From the NCBI GenBank assembly GCA_900473175.1, contig UCKM01000008.1:268893-332892 (forward strand): 64,000 bases of DNA, read 5' to 3'. Under the pieces are notes generated by a model. It ran no database searches and was not told where the DNA came from. It saw only the letters and a program-made list of their open reading frames with translations. Of the stretch, positions 33,652-42,258 are shown in pieces (position 1 is the stretch's first letter; each line of letters opens with the position of its first letter). Made by a program: the position numbers and the translations under genes. The stretch is from Hyphomicrobiales bacterium (lineage in GTDB: Bacteria; Pseudomonadota; Alphaproteobacteria; Rhizobiales; Rhizobiaceae).

Positions 33652-34415
33652 CGGACGATGCAATCTGGCAGCCTCTGCGGGTCGAACTGGCGCGCTGGGC
33701 CGATGCAAACCGCTGTGCCCGGTTCTGGCTGCGCGACGACGATGCCGTAAGGCCGACAGATGCATTGGAGCGGCTGCTGGCGCTGGGTAACGCCCATGGC
33801 GTGCCACTGACCCTCGCGGTGATCCCAGCGCATACCGGCGCGGCGCTTGCCGTACGGTTGGACGATGAGGACGGTGTGACCGTTGTGGTGCATGGCTGGT
33901 CGCATGAAAATCACGCCCCGGAAAACGAGAAGAAGCAGGAACTTGGACCGCACCGGCCGCGAGAGGTCGTTCTCGGTCAGCTTCGAGAGGGCAGGGAACT
34001 GATCGAGGACATATTCCTCAGGCGGTATGTTCCCATTCTGGTGCCACCGTGGAACCGGATCGATCCGCTGCTCGTGCAGGCGTTGCCTGGACTTGGTTTT
34101 GAAGCCCTATCGGTGTTCGGTCCGGTCAAAGCCAAACATGCGGCTTTCCTTCCGGTCATCAATACGCATGTCGATCTGATGGATTGGCACGACACACGTG
34201 GCTGCCGCGATCACGGCGAACTGGCTGCGGCCATTGTCAAGGAATTGCAGCAGCGGTTTGCGGGTGGCGATGAACCAATCGGCATCCTCTCCCACCATCT
34301 TGTGCACGATCAATCCGCTTGGGCGTTCCTGCACGATCTGTTCAAGATGATAGCCGAAACGCCGGGCGCACGCTGGGTCTCGCCGCCCGAACTCATGGTC
34401 TCGCCTCAGGATTAA
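33648..34415 (+). CDS. NodB-like polysaccharide deacetylase family protein
   Basis: 255 residues. Catalytic NodB features can be placed as FWLRDDDAVRPT (the Asp-Asp metal/base pair), HGWSHENH (the metal histidines, normally HxxxH) and VPPWNRIDP (motif 3). A late ILSHHLVHD motif matches the last catalytic histidine. There is no signal peptide, so it should work on a cytoplasmic sugar-lipid intermediate, which suits its overlap with the glycosyltransferase. Deacetylation is predicted, not shown. Confidence 0.8.
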   Translation: MTDDAIWQPLRVELARWADANRCARFWLRDDDAVRPTDALERLLALGNAHGVPLTLAVIPAHTGAALAVRLDDEDGVTVVVHGWSHENHAPENEKKQELGPHRPREVVLGQLREGRELIEDIFLRRYVPILVPPWNRIDPLLVQALPGLGFEALSVFGPVKAKHAAFLPVINTHVDLMDWHDTRGCRDHGELAAAIVKELQQRFAGGDEPIGILSHHLVHDQSAWAFLHDLFKMIAETPGARWVSPPELMVSPQD

Positions 34416-35242
34416 AGTTCGATCTCCTGGAAATCGTGAGCCGCGAAGGCGCCGCCGAAGCGCTGTTTTGCCAGACGTTCAAAAGAGTCGAGTTCGTCGT
34501 CGGTGCGGGATGGCGCATGGTGGAAAAGCGCAAGCTTGCCCGCCTTCGCCGCTTCGGCAAGCAGAATGCCATGCTGCCAGGTGGAATGGCCATAACCGAA
34601 ACGCCGCGGCATCTCGTCTTCGATATAGGTGCAATCGTAGACGATCAGGTCGGCATCCTTGATGAGATCCAAGACGACGGGGTCGAGCTTTCCGGCCTCG
34701 TGCTCCGTATCGTAGATCAGGGCTAGAACCTTGCCGGCCCATTCGATGCGGTATCCGATGCAACCACCGGGATGATTGAGGCTTCCGGTACGGATTTTGA
34801 TGCCTTCGAACGGCTCCAGCACGTCGCCGGAGCGGAAGTCGCGAAAGCCGAGGCAGGCCTTGCAGATCTCGGGTTCGACGGGGAACCATGGCGGGCGCAT
34901 GAATTGCTTGACCATTTCGCGCGTCGACATGATCCCGGCCATGTGCCCGGACCATATGCGTACATTCATCATCGGATTATAGAGCGGTGCGAAATAGGGC
35001 AGACCGATAATGTGGTCGTAATGGCAATGGGTAAAAATGATGTCGACCTCGGCGGTGCCTTGCCGCATCAGGGCGTCCCCTGCCTGGCGCACGCCCGAAC
35101 CTGCGTCGAAAATCAGCTTGCGTTTGCCACACTGAACTTCAATACACGCGGTGTTTCCACCATACCGTTTGAACTCGGGCCCCGACACGGAGACGCTGCC
35201 GCGCGTTCCCCAGAATTTCACCCGAAACACTTCGTCGTTCAT
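34412..35242 (-). CDS. MBL-fold metallo-hydrolase
   Basis: 276 residues from the ATG at 35242. Lactamase-B_2 type fold similar to ribonuclease Z-like and PhnP-like hydrolases: FWGTRGSVSVSGPEFKRYGGNT, metal site THCHYDHIIGLPYF (HxHxDH), ALIYDTEH, and a late FHHAPSRTDDEL. The FWGTRGS N terminus is typical for proteins that cut cyclic phosphodiesters or nucleotides, so a phosphodiesterase role, possibly on a cyclic nucleotide, is attractive here but unproven. It converges on the deacetylase gene. Confidence 0.82.
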   Translation of the reverse strand: MNDEVFRVKFWGTRGSVSVSGPEFKRYGGNTACIEVQCGKRKLIFDAGSGVRQAGDALMRQGTAEVDIIFTHCHYDHIIGLPYFAPLYNPMMNVRIWSGHMAGIMSTREMVKQFMRPPWFPVEPEICKACLGFRDFRSGDVLEPFEGIKIRTGSLNHPGGCIGYRIEWAGKVLALIYDTEHEAGKLDPVVLDLIKDADLIVYDCTYIEDEMPRRFGYGHSTWQHGILLAEAAKAGKLALFHHAPSRTDDELDSFERLAKQRFGGAFAAHDFQEIEL

Positions 35243-35456
35243 TCCGATCTTTACACCCAATCCCCCGCTTTGCCGGGCATCGTATCCAAACCGCATCCGT
35301 TATGCGAGACTTGGCTTTCGATTTATTTGTCAACCACGCAATAAACACCTGCGCAAGACGCTATATAAGCGATAGTGACCCGAATTTTAAGCTTCATGAC
35401 AATTGTCGATACAAATGTATAAGTTTGCATTTCCTTTCATCGGAATAGCCTGAGCC

Positions 35457-37226
35457 ATGCATTCTTCGAAATTCCCGCCGATCGCCGTAATTGCCGACGC
35501 GCATTTTCATGATCTCTACGGTGATTATGATTTTGCCGGCATTGAGGTCGCCGGGCGGCACATGACGGCGCGAAGGCTGACGGACACCGTGCGTTCGACC
35601 CGGGTGTTCAACGAAAGCTACCACGCCTTGCGCGCCGCACTCGACGCGGTGGTGGCGCGCGGTATTACGGATGTTGTATTGCTTGGCGACTATTCCGATG
35701 ACGGGCAGGCGGCGACGCTCGCCGCCCTGGGCCAACTTCTGGGCAGGTACACGCGCGATCATGGGCTCGTCTTCATGGCAACGCCCGGGAACCACGACAT
35801 CTTCGGTCCGAACGGACGTCACCACGCCAAGCGCCTGCTCAATCACGATGGGACCTACACGATCGTCGCGAGCGACGGCGAATTCGTCGACGACGACGCG
35901 GACGGGATGGTGGTGACCAGCAAGATGTATTGCCCCGGATATCCGGCCGGATTAAAGGCGCTGCCGGACATCGGCTTCTTTCGCAGGCCGGCGGATCTCC
36001 ACTGGGAAACGCCGTTCGGACCAGATGATGACCCGTCGAAGCGGCTCTATACGGTCGGTTCCGACGACGGTCGGAACGAATACCGTCTTATGGATGGCTC
36101 TTACCTGATCGAGCCCGCGCCCGGTCTTTGGCTGCTGATGATCGACGCGAATGTGTTTGAACCGCGCAATGGCGATTTCATCGAAGGCGATGCGGGGGCG
36201 TTCGTCGACAGCACCAATGCCGGCTGGAACGCCATGCTCAAGCACAAGCGCTTTGTCCTCAACTGGGCGAAAGACGTTGCGGCAAGGGCAGAGCGCGAGG
36301 GCAAGCAATTGCTCGCATTCTCGCATTATCCGATGCTGGATATGCTCGACGGTACGGCGGAGGACGAACGGGCATTGATTGGCAGGACCAGTTCGACAGA
36401 GCGTATGCCCGCGGACAGCGTTGCCGAAGCTGTCATCGACGCCGGCCTGCGTGTGCATTTCAGCGGGCATCTCCACGTCAACGATACGGCGCGGGTAGAG
36501 AAGGACAACGGCTACCTGGTCAATATCAGTGTCCCCTCGCTTGTTGCCTTTCCCCCGGCATTCAAGGTGGTGACGATTACTCAAGGCAGGCTGGAAATCG
36601 AAACGATCAGCCTCGACCCGCTGCCGGTCGATTCCGCCATCAGCGAACAGTACCGGATGGAGATCGCCGTTACCGGCAAGAAGGTCGGCAGAATGCTGGA
36701 TGCTACCGATTACGGCGCGTTCATTTCCGAGCATGTCGAGCAACTGGTTGTCCACCGCTACATGCGGCGCGAATGGCCAAAGGATCTGGCGCGGATCATG
36801 CCGGAGCTCAATCTCGGCGACCTCATGCTGCTCAGTCAATGCGATCTGCCGATTTCGATTGCGGATACGGTGGTTCTGATCCAGGCGGAACGCGGGCGGG
36901 AGGCGACGGTCAAGAAGGTGGAGGCGTGGCTAGTGCCCGACAAAATGATGATGGAACGGTTGCAGGCGATCCCGGTCCTGGGAATGCTCGGCGACTGGTA
37001 CCGGCTGCGCCTGGGGAGCGAAATGGCGCTGGATCGCATTCCAGCCGACCGGATTGCAGCTTACCAACTCCTGATCGGGGCCTATGCCGATGGAAAGCCG
37101 GCGGTGTCAGGCACCGCGCAGGCGAGCTTTGCGCGGCTGTTCCGGATGATGGGCCGCTATCTGTCGGGACTGCCGTCACGCAACTTCAGGATTGATTTGC
37201 GCAGTGGCGAGGTAGAACGCATTTGA
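35457..37226 (+). CDS. Large calcineurin-like metallophosphoesterase
   Basis: 589 residues. All metallophosphoesterase motifs are present in order: DAHFHD (residues 15-20), GDYSDDGQ, GNHDIFG, FSHYP and HFSGHLHVND. The catalytic domain takes about residues 1-370. The remaining 220 residues have no recognisable fold and contain helical segments (NLGDLMLLSQCDLPISIADTV in part). No signal peptide. It could act on nucleotides, cyclic nucleotides or phospho-sugars. The 214-bp upstream region carries a GACAATTGTC palindrome at 35398-35407. Confidence 0.82.
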   Translation: MHSSKFPPIAVIADAHFHDLYGDYDFAGIEVAGRHMTARRLTDTVRSTRVFNESYHALRAALDAVVARGITDVVLLGDYSDDGQAATLAALGQLLGRYTRDHGLVFMATPGNHDIFGPNGRHHAKRLLNHDGTYTIVASDGEFVDDDADGMVVTSKMYCPGYPAGLKALPDIGFFRRPADLHWETPFGPDDDPSKRLYTVGSDDGRNEYRLMDGSYLIEPAPGLWLLMIDANVFEPRNGDFIEGDAGAFVDSTNAGWNAMLKHKRFVLNWAKDVAARAEREGKQLLAFSHYPMLDMLDGTAEDERALIGRTSSTERMPADSVAEAVIDAGLRVHFSGHLHVNDTARVEKDNGYLVNISVPSLVAFPPAFKVVTITQGRLEIETISLDPLPVDSAISEQYRMEIAVTGKKVGRMLDATDYGAFISEHVEQLVVHRYMRREWPKDLARIMPELNLGDLMLLSQCDLPISIADTVVLIQAERGREATVKKVEAWLVPDKMMMERLQAIPVLGMLGDWYRLRLGSEMALDRIPADRIAAYQLLIGAYADGKPAVSGTAQASFARLFRMMGRYLSGLPSRNFRIDLRSGEVERI

Positions 37227-37679
37227 TCAGGGCAACGGATCGGACAGTGGGTTGATGACAATTACCGGCAGGTGCTCGAAATGCCTGACATTGGCTGTTA
37301 GAACGGCAAGACCATACGCGCTCGCGGTTGCTGCGATCAAAATATCGGCAAGCCCAGGATGCCGGCCCTTCGCAGTAGCGTCATCTTCGATGCGTCCGGC
37401 CTCGCGGGCAATTGAGCTGTTCACCGGAAGAATGCGTTCGCCGTAGCTGGCAGTGATCTGCTCCAGCCAATCGGTGATCGCTACCGCGCGGGAATGCGCA
37501 CCGGCTCGAAGCAGTTTGGATGCACCCCGCTCAATCTCCAGCAATGCAATGACCGGCACATAGAGTTTATCGCCATTTCTCCGCACCCATGGAATCAACT
37601 CAGACGAGGCAGGGCGGGCAAATGGTCCCAAGACTGACAGAATTGAGGTATCAAACAGGAACCCCTTACCTGATGTCAC
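37227..37679 (-). CDS. PIN-domain toxin (VapC/FitB-like)
   Basis: 150 residues, GTG start overlapping the antitoxin stop. PIN ribonuclease acidic residues are visible: FLFDTSILS (first Asp), VIALLEIERG (Glu), GLADILIAATASAYG (Asp) and a final LTANVRHFE (Asn in place of Asp, seen in some FitB-like members). It probably cleaves RNA when released. Confidence 0.88.
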   Translation of the reverse strand: MTSGKGFLFDTSILSVLGPFARPASSELIPWVRRNGDKLYVPVIALLEIERGASKLLRAGAHSRAVAITDWLEQITASYGERILPVNSSIAREAGRIEDDATAKGRHPGLADILIAATASAYGLAVLTANVRHFEHLPVIVINPLSDPLP

Positions 37680-37921
37680 AAGTCGATCTCACGGCTTGAC
37701 GACATGTTGCGTTCGAACTCGATATCTCCGCCGGGAAACGACAGCAAAAGATCGACAAAGCTGGTTTTACTGACAGGAAAAATCTTTTGCCCCGCTTCGA
37801 CAGGCACAATCATTGCGGCTGGCTTCCCGTGCTTGGTCACGATGGAGGGGTGCCCATGTTCGGCGTCATCGACCAGCGCCGAGAAACTCGCCTTGGCTTC
37901 TTTCAAGTTGATGGTTTTCAT
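37676..37921 (-). CDS. Phd/YefM-type antitoxin paired with the PIN toxin
   Basis: 81 residues from the ATG at 37921. MKTINLKEAKASFSALVDDAEHG is a typical Phd-fold N terminus, followed by IVTKHGKPAAMIVPV. The C-terminal tail contacts the toxin. A longer start at 37954 would run through the operator palindrome and is rejected. Confidence 0.88.
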   Translation of the reverse strand: MKTINLKEAKASFSALVDDAEHGHPSIVTKHGKPAAMIVPVEAGQKIFPVSKTSFVDLLLSFPGGDIEFERNMSSSREIDL

Positions 37922-37936
37922 GGTTGCCTCACAAAT

Positions 37937-37954
37937 GTGACTACTAGTGGTCAC
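37937..37954. promoter_or_regulatory. Operator palindrome of the PIN/Phd module
   Basis: GTGACTACTAGTGGTCAC is an 18-bp palindrome with one mismatched pair, centred on ACTAGT and located 16 bp before the antitoxin ATG. This is the expected place for autorepression. Confidence 0.65.
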
Positions 37955-38027
37955 TTTAGCAATGTCGGTCTGAACATGTCAATTCAGCCGATTGACCGCA
38001 CAGGATTTCTGGCTGGGCTCGATCACC

Positions 38028-38384
38028 CTAGTCGAGATAGGTCCAGGTCAAAGCGCCGTCGAACCGGCGAATGGGTATGGTTGCGATTTCGATCGGATCC
38101 ATAAGCCGCGCATTCACTGCCATCCGGTCGGCTTCCTGGTCCATAGCCTCCCAATGCGTGGTGCAGCCACAGGTCGGGCAGTGGAACATTTTGAGTGTCC
38201 TATCTCCCTGGATATATGGAACCGCGATCCCGGCCCCATGCGTAATCGTCACCTGGTCGGGGCGATAATAGGCCCACAGCGTTCCCAGGCGATGACAGAG
38301 CGAACAGTTGCAAGACGTCAACCGCTTTGGTCGCTCGCTGATTGCGATCCTGATCGCTCCACAATGGCAGGACGCTTCAATCAT
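38028..38384 (-). CDS. GFA/CENP-V-type zinc-binding protein
   Basis: 118 residues from the ATG at 38384. The zinc-binding GFA pattern is present: CHCGAIRIAI, CNCSLCHRLG and FHCPTCGCTTHW. Such proteins were named for glutathione-dependent formaldehyde activation but the role of most is unknown. Gene order gives no hint. Confidence 0.85.
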   Translation of the reverse strand: MIEASCHCGAIRIAISERPKRLTSCNCSLCHRLGTLWAYYRPDQVTITHGAGIAVPYIQGDRTLKMFHCPTCGCTTHWEAMDQEADRMAVNARLMDPIEIATIPIRRFDGALTWTYLD

Positions 38385-38431
38385 CGTTCCCTCGCCGGCG
38401 GTCAGGCGTAAGGCATGGCGACACTTCGCGC

Positions 38432-38896
38432 CTACTTCGCCGCCTGTTTCTGCTTGCTGCGCGCTTCGCTGAGCTCGGTGGTGGTGTGGCTCAGGCGGTC
38501 GGCGAGTACCCGCATGATCTCGATGGTCATTTCCGGATAATCGCTGAGCAGCTTGAGGAAATGATCCTTGCTTATGCGCAAGGCTTCGAGCGCCGAGTTC
38601 GCCCGGACAGTCGCGGTGCGGGAGACATCGCACAAGATGGCAATCTCGCCGACAATGGAATCGTGCTCGATCTCGGCAACCTTGATTTCGCCGCTTGGCG
38701 AATCCGACAGGATATCTGCGGCACCAGTCAGAATGACATAGGCGGCATCGGCGGGATCGCCCTGATGAAACAGGGTTTGGCCGGCCTTGTAACTGACGCG
38801 ATCAGACGTGAAGGCCAACAGCTTCAGCTTGGCTGGCGCAACCCCGGAAAACAGGGGCACCCGCCGTAACATTTCCACTTCATCTTTCAGCAACAT
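38432..38896 (-). CDS. Stand-alone cyclic-nucleotide-binding domain protein
   Basis: 154 residues made of one cNMP-binding beta-roll (FSGVAPAKLKLLAFTSDRVSYKAGQTLFHQGDPAD in pieces) with the phosphate-binding cassette GEIAILCDVSRTATVRA, including the Glu and Arg that grip the ribose and phosphate. A C-terminal helix follows; no DNA-binding domain is present, so it is not a CRP-type transcription factor. It lies 27 bp behind the large ABC protein gene and is probably its regulatory partner. cAMP could come from the nearby cyclases. Confidence 0.9.
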   Translation of the reverse strand: MLLKDEVEMLRRVPLFSGVAPAKLKLLAFTSDRVSYKAGQTLFHQGDPADAAYVILTGAADILSDSPSGEIKVAEIEHDSIVGEIAILCDVSRTATVRANSALEALRISKDHFLKLLSDYPEMTIEIMRVLADRLSHTTTELSEARSKQKQAAK

Positions 38897-38923
38897 GAAC
38901 GTCCACTACCCCCTACAGCGCTC

Positions 38924-41641
38924 CTAGGTCCCCACCAATTCTTTGAATATACCGTTTTTCTCCAGAAGAGTCGCGTGCGTTCCATCTTCGACCAGAGTGC
39001 CATTGTCGAACACGATGACGCGGTCGAACAGGTTTGCAAGCGCGGAATTGGACAGGACCCAGATGATCGCCGGCGGGCGACCTTCCTTATGCAGGTCCTC
39101 CATGATCCCGTGCGTGATCTGATCCTGGACACGCTGATCGAGAGCCGGCATCGGGCGATTGAAGATCACATAATCCGCCCGTTTCAACAGAGCGCGTGCG
39201 ACGTTGAGTTTCTGCCGCTGCACATTGGTCAGGCGCTTGCCGCCCGAGCCGACGTCAAAATCCATGCCGATGGAAAGCACGCTTTCAAAGAGCTTGAGCC
39301 GGTCGAATATATCCCTCAGGATGATGCGGATACGATCCACACCGTCGGCCTGGGTCACCCCGATCCTGCCAAAGAGAACATTGTCCATCAGCGTCGCAGA
39401 CGCGATGAACTTCTTCGGATCGTAGCGTTCGATGACCGCTTTGAGATCATCAGGCATGTTGCGATGGAAACGTCCGCGCGCCTCGACGATCTTGGCCATG
39501 AGTTCATCGTTGAGGAGACCGAAACGGTGTCTCGGCTCGATATAGGAGAAGCTCAGGCGGATGATGCTCGTGCGCTCATCGGACGAAGCTGCATCAATGC
39601 CGCGCCCCTTCAGCTTTTGCAGAAGCTGCTGGTATGCCGGGATGTCATCAGCCGTCATGAAGGTCAGCTGCTGGAAGAATGGATGATCCGGCGGCAGATC
39701 CTGGAAGAGTTCCACCGCATTCTCCGCAATCTCGAGACCCATGGTGTAGAGATCGGTGAAGAGATCGTTCTCGCGCAAAATGGCGCGGAAATAGGGGTGC
39801 GCTGCCAGCTTGCGGTTGGTCATCATGGGTCGCTTTATCGAACCGAACAGGAAATTCTCGCCGATCGTGGCTTGCGGATTGTACGCATCGAGCTTGAATG
39901 GCACGACGAGGTCGTCGAGGTCTTCCTTCTTCAATCGTTTGCGCAAAGCTTCGCGCAGTTCGACAATGCGGTCGGTAAGATCCTCATGGGTGGCGGTGTT
40001 CACTGTGGAACGCAATGCCATGTCGAGGATATCCTGGGATATCAGTACCGCGTCGAGTACCGGACGCACTACGTTGAAAAGATCATGGGGACCGGTCACA
40101 CCGGCGGACGCGTAATCGACCCAGTCGCTGTTGAGGTCGAGTTCAGGATTGCCTGCCTTGCGCGCCTCGCTGATGTTCCACTTGTACCTGATAGCGCTTT
40201 TGCCCTCGTACTCCACCTTGGTGAGCGGCGCGTGTTTGAGTCCATAGAGGAGATTGTCGCGCAGCGTTCCGTGGAAGAAATAGGTGTCCGATGCGGCATA
40301 GGCGATGCGGCGTCCCGTGACAGATTCCGGCAACTCGAGTATATCCGTGCCGTCAATGGTGATGCGCCCCTGATCCGGCCAGACCAGACGGGCAAAGGCT
40401 TCGGCAAGCGCCTCGCCGCCGCTGCCGCTGTTTCCAACGATTGCAACCGTTTCTCCGGGGTTGATCTCAACGGAGATATGGCGAAGGAGGGGAGCGCCCG
40501 TGTCGTCTGAGACGGTCAGGTTGACCGCGTGCAGGGAATGCTCCAGCCGGTTGATGGGTTCTACCGCAAGGGCCTGTATCTTTGGATCGACGAGCCGGTC
40601 AACGCTGAATTGCTCGACAACCTGCGCATATTTGACCTGCACGTCCTGACGCGCCTGATCCCAATCGATGAGTTCCTTCAAAGGACCGGGAAGATCCTTA
40701 TAGGCGTTGATCACCGCGACCAGCTGGCCGATATCGAGCCTGCCTTGCAGAGCGAGTAAACCACCGATCGAATAGAACAGGAACGGCGTCACCTGGGCCA
40801 GGAAATTGTTGATGAACTTGACCAGGAACTTCCACTGGTAGAGGTCGTAGCGGATCGAAAATATCAGGCCAAGGCGGGCCGCAATATCGGCGCGCTCGAA
40901 ATTCGATGTGTCATTGCCATGGATCGTTCCAATGCCATCGACGATTTCACCGACACGGCCGGACAATTCGCGCGCTGTCAGCTGCCGCTGGCGGCCAAGC
41001 TCAAGCAAACGCTTGCGCATGCGCGGGATGACCACGCCCTGAACCGCAACGATCGCGGCAGCAATCATGCCGAGCCAGAAGTTCTGCATGATGATGAAGA
41101 CGAGCGCGGTGATGGCCTGTCCGCCAAGGAGCGCCGGCTGGACGAAGGCATCGCCGGTGAAACCGCCCATGGGCTCCACCTCGTCCTTGATCATCGTGGC
41201 GATCTCAGCGGACTTCACCCGCTTGAACTGGGACGGCGGGAACCGCAACACCCGGTCGATCAGCTCAAAGCGGATACGGCGGAGCATGCGCTCGCCAAGC
41301 CGGCCTTTGTAGGTGTTGATGTAGAGCTTGAACAGCCCGTTTATGACCACGAGCAGGAGGAACACGAGGCTGAGCGCCATCAGCATCTGAAAGCGCGTGA
41401 GTTGAAGCCCGTCGAAGAACACGATCTTGCCGATATAGGGAAAATCGTACTGAAGCCGCATGAAGGTCTGCGTTGCGCCGGGTGTGTCGAAGCCCGTCCC
41501 TTGAATTGGACCGTTGACGATCTGCTTGGGTAGATCGAACGACAGGAAGTACGGTATCATCGAGACAGCCACGACGAACAGAATCCACATCTGCTGCAGC
41601 CGCGTATTCGACCAGATATAACGACCTAGACTTTTTTCCAT
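38924..41641 (-). CDS. Large ABC exporter-like protein with degenerate, expanded ATPase domain
   Basis: 905 residues. N-terminal exporter-type membrane domain (helices around 18-34, 85-104, 170-205, 272-312). The nucleotide-binding domain begins near 370 but the Walker A reads GNSGSGGEA (403-411), lacking the lysine. Walker B reads YVIFNRP (824-830) without the Asp-Glu pair, and the switch histidine is lost (WVLSNSALA). The signature region GSGGKRLTNVQRQ and D-loop ALD remain. About 390 residues separate Walker A from the signature, and within them a Q-loop-like element recurs three times: TLRDNLLYG (459-467), TIGENFLFG (592-600), TLMDNVLFG (750-758). Expected length is about 600. ATP hydrolysis is unlikely. 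Confidence 0.88.
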   Translation of the reverse strand: MEKSLGRYIWSNTRLQQMWILFVVAVSMIPYFLSFDLPKQIVNGPIQGTGFDTPGATQTFMRLQYDFPYIGKIVFFDGLQLTRFQMLMALSLVFLLLVVINGLFKLYINTYKGRLGERMLRRIRFELIDRVLRFPPSQFKRVKSAEIATMIKDEVEPMGGFTGDAFVQPALLGGQAITALVFIIMQNFWLGMIAAAIVAVQGVVIPRMRKRLLELGRQRQLTARELSGRVGEIVDGIGTIHGNDTSNFERADIAARLGLIFSIRYDLYQWKFLVKFINNFLAQVTPFLFYSIGGLLALQGRLDIGQLVAVINAYKDLPGPLKELIDWDQARQDVQVKYAQVVEQFSVDRLVDPKIQALAVEPINRLEHSLHAVNLTVSDDTGAPLLRHISVEINPGETVAIVGNSGSGGEALAEAFARLVWPDQGRITIDGTDILELPESVTGRRIAYAASDTYFFHGTLRDNLLYGLKHAPLTKVEYEGKSAIRYKWNISEARKAGNPELDLNSDWVDYASAGVTGPHDLFNVVRPVLDAVLISQDILDMALRSTVNTATHEDLTDRIVELREALRKRLKKEDLDDLVVPFKLDAYNPQATIGENFLFGSIKRPMMTNRKLAAHPYFRAILRENDLFTDLYTMGLEIAENAVELFQDLPPDHPFFQQLTFMTADDIPAYQQLLQKLKGRGIDAASSDERTSIIRLSFSYIEPRHRFGLLNDELMAKIVEARGRFHRNMPDDLKAVIERYDPKKFIASATLMDNVLFGRIGVTQADGVDRIRIILRDIFDRLKLFESVLSIGMDFDVGSGGKRLTNVQRQKLNVARALLKRADYVIFNRPMPALDQRVQDQITHGIMEDLHKEGRPPAIIWVLSNSALANLFDRVIVFDNGTLVEDGTHATLLEKNGIFKELVGT

Positions 41642-41700
41642 GGATGACCGGCGACTGTGAATTCAGCTGGAATTTGAATGATTGAACCGTTTGAAGAGCA

Positions 41701-41717
41701 CATGGATAAACTCCATG
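41701..41717. repeat. Inverted repeat before the large ABC gene
   Basis: CATGGA-TAAAC-TCCATG, a perfect 6-bp inverted repeat with 5-bp spacer, 60 bp before the start of the ABC gene on the minus strand. Candidate operator. Confidence 0.45.
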
Positions 41718-41782
41718 GTTGAATCGTCTTAGCCTACAGCATCCAAACCGTGAACGCTATATGACATGGGTTTTGGTTCAGC

Positions 41783-41844
41783 CTTGTCAATTGGCGTGAT
41801 TGGATCACCGTCATGAACGGGACCTCACTTGTCAATCGACGTGA
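41783..41844 (+). repeat. Imperfect 17-bp direct repeat
   Basis: CTTGTCAATTGGCGTGA (41783-41799) and CTTGTCAATCGACGTGA (41828-41844) match at 15 of 17 positions and start 45 bp apart. The second copy lies inside a CCTCAC/GTGAGG inverted repeat (41823-41846). They sit in the divergent region between the ABC gene and the small membrane ORFs. Confidence 0.5.
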
Positions 41845-41896
41845 GGCAGGGCAAGCTCACTAACATTGTAGTCTGAAATAATTTTCGAGAGGCAGA

Positions 41897-42115
41897 ATGA
41901 TAAGCCGTTCGGCGACAATTCATAATGAGCAAGTTAAATTAACCGCAAGTTTCTTGAATAATTTGTCTTTGGCAATCATTGTGAGTGGTGTTCTTACACC
42001 ATTGTTTTCTGCTGAGCTAAAACCCCTGGCGGTGGTGCAGACAAGCGCTTGTGTAGCTGTGGGCCTCTACATACATAACGACGCGAAGCGCCTTCTTACG
42101 AGGATCAAGGTATGA
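41897..42115 (+). CDS. Small membrane protein, function unknown (first of an overlapping pair)
   Basis: 72 residues, GAGAGGCAG just before the ATG. Two predicted membrane helices (LNNLSLAIIVSGVLTPLFSA and a second around VVQTSACVAVGLYIHN). Its stop overlaps the start of the next tiny ORF as ATGA, which argues for real coding. I do not recognise a family name. Confidence 0.65.
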   Translation: MISRSATIHNEQVKLTASFLNNLSLAIIVSGVLTPLFSAELKPLAVVQTSACVAVGLYIHNDAKRLLTRIKV

Positions 42116-42258
42116 ACAGTATCCAGTACCTGGGTGTTACCGCGGGTTTGCTTGCGGCTGCGCTTGTCGTGTCACGTTATCTGGTACTTTCTACAGATGG
42201 GTGGACATTCAAAAAATGGTGGAATTTGCAAAAAAGCAGGTGGAATCAATCCCGTTGA
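42112..42258 (+). CDS. 48-residue membrane peptide, second of the pair
   Basis: Begins in an ATGA overlap with the preceding ORF. One membrane helix (YLGVTAGLLAAALVVSRYLV) followed by a tryptophan- and lysine-rich basic tail (WTFKKWWNLQKSRWNQSR). The 3' end overlaps the convergent glycosyltransferase by 13 bp. Function unknown; the two may form a small membrane complex or a toxin-like pair. Confidence 0.55.
   Translation: MNSIQYLGVTAGLLAAALVVSRYLVLSTDGWTFKKWWNLQKSRWNQSR

Noticed and set aside
35398..35407. GACAATTGTC palindrome before the metallophosphoesterase gene
   Set aside because: A 10-bp palindrome in AT-rich DNA can be chance, and it has no second copy nearby.
38975..40510. 511-codon plus-strand ORF opposite the large ABC gene
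   Set aside because: Shadow frame in GC-rich coding DNA: no domain, no ribosome-binding site. The minus-strand protein has clear membrane and ABC-type features.
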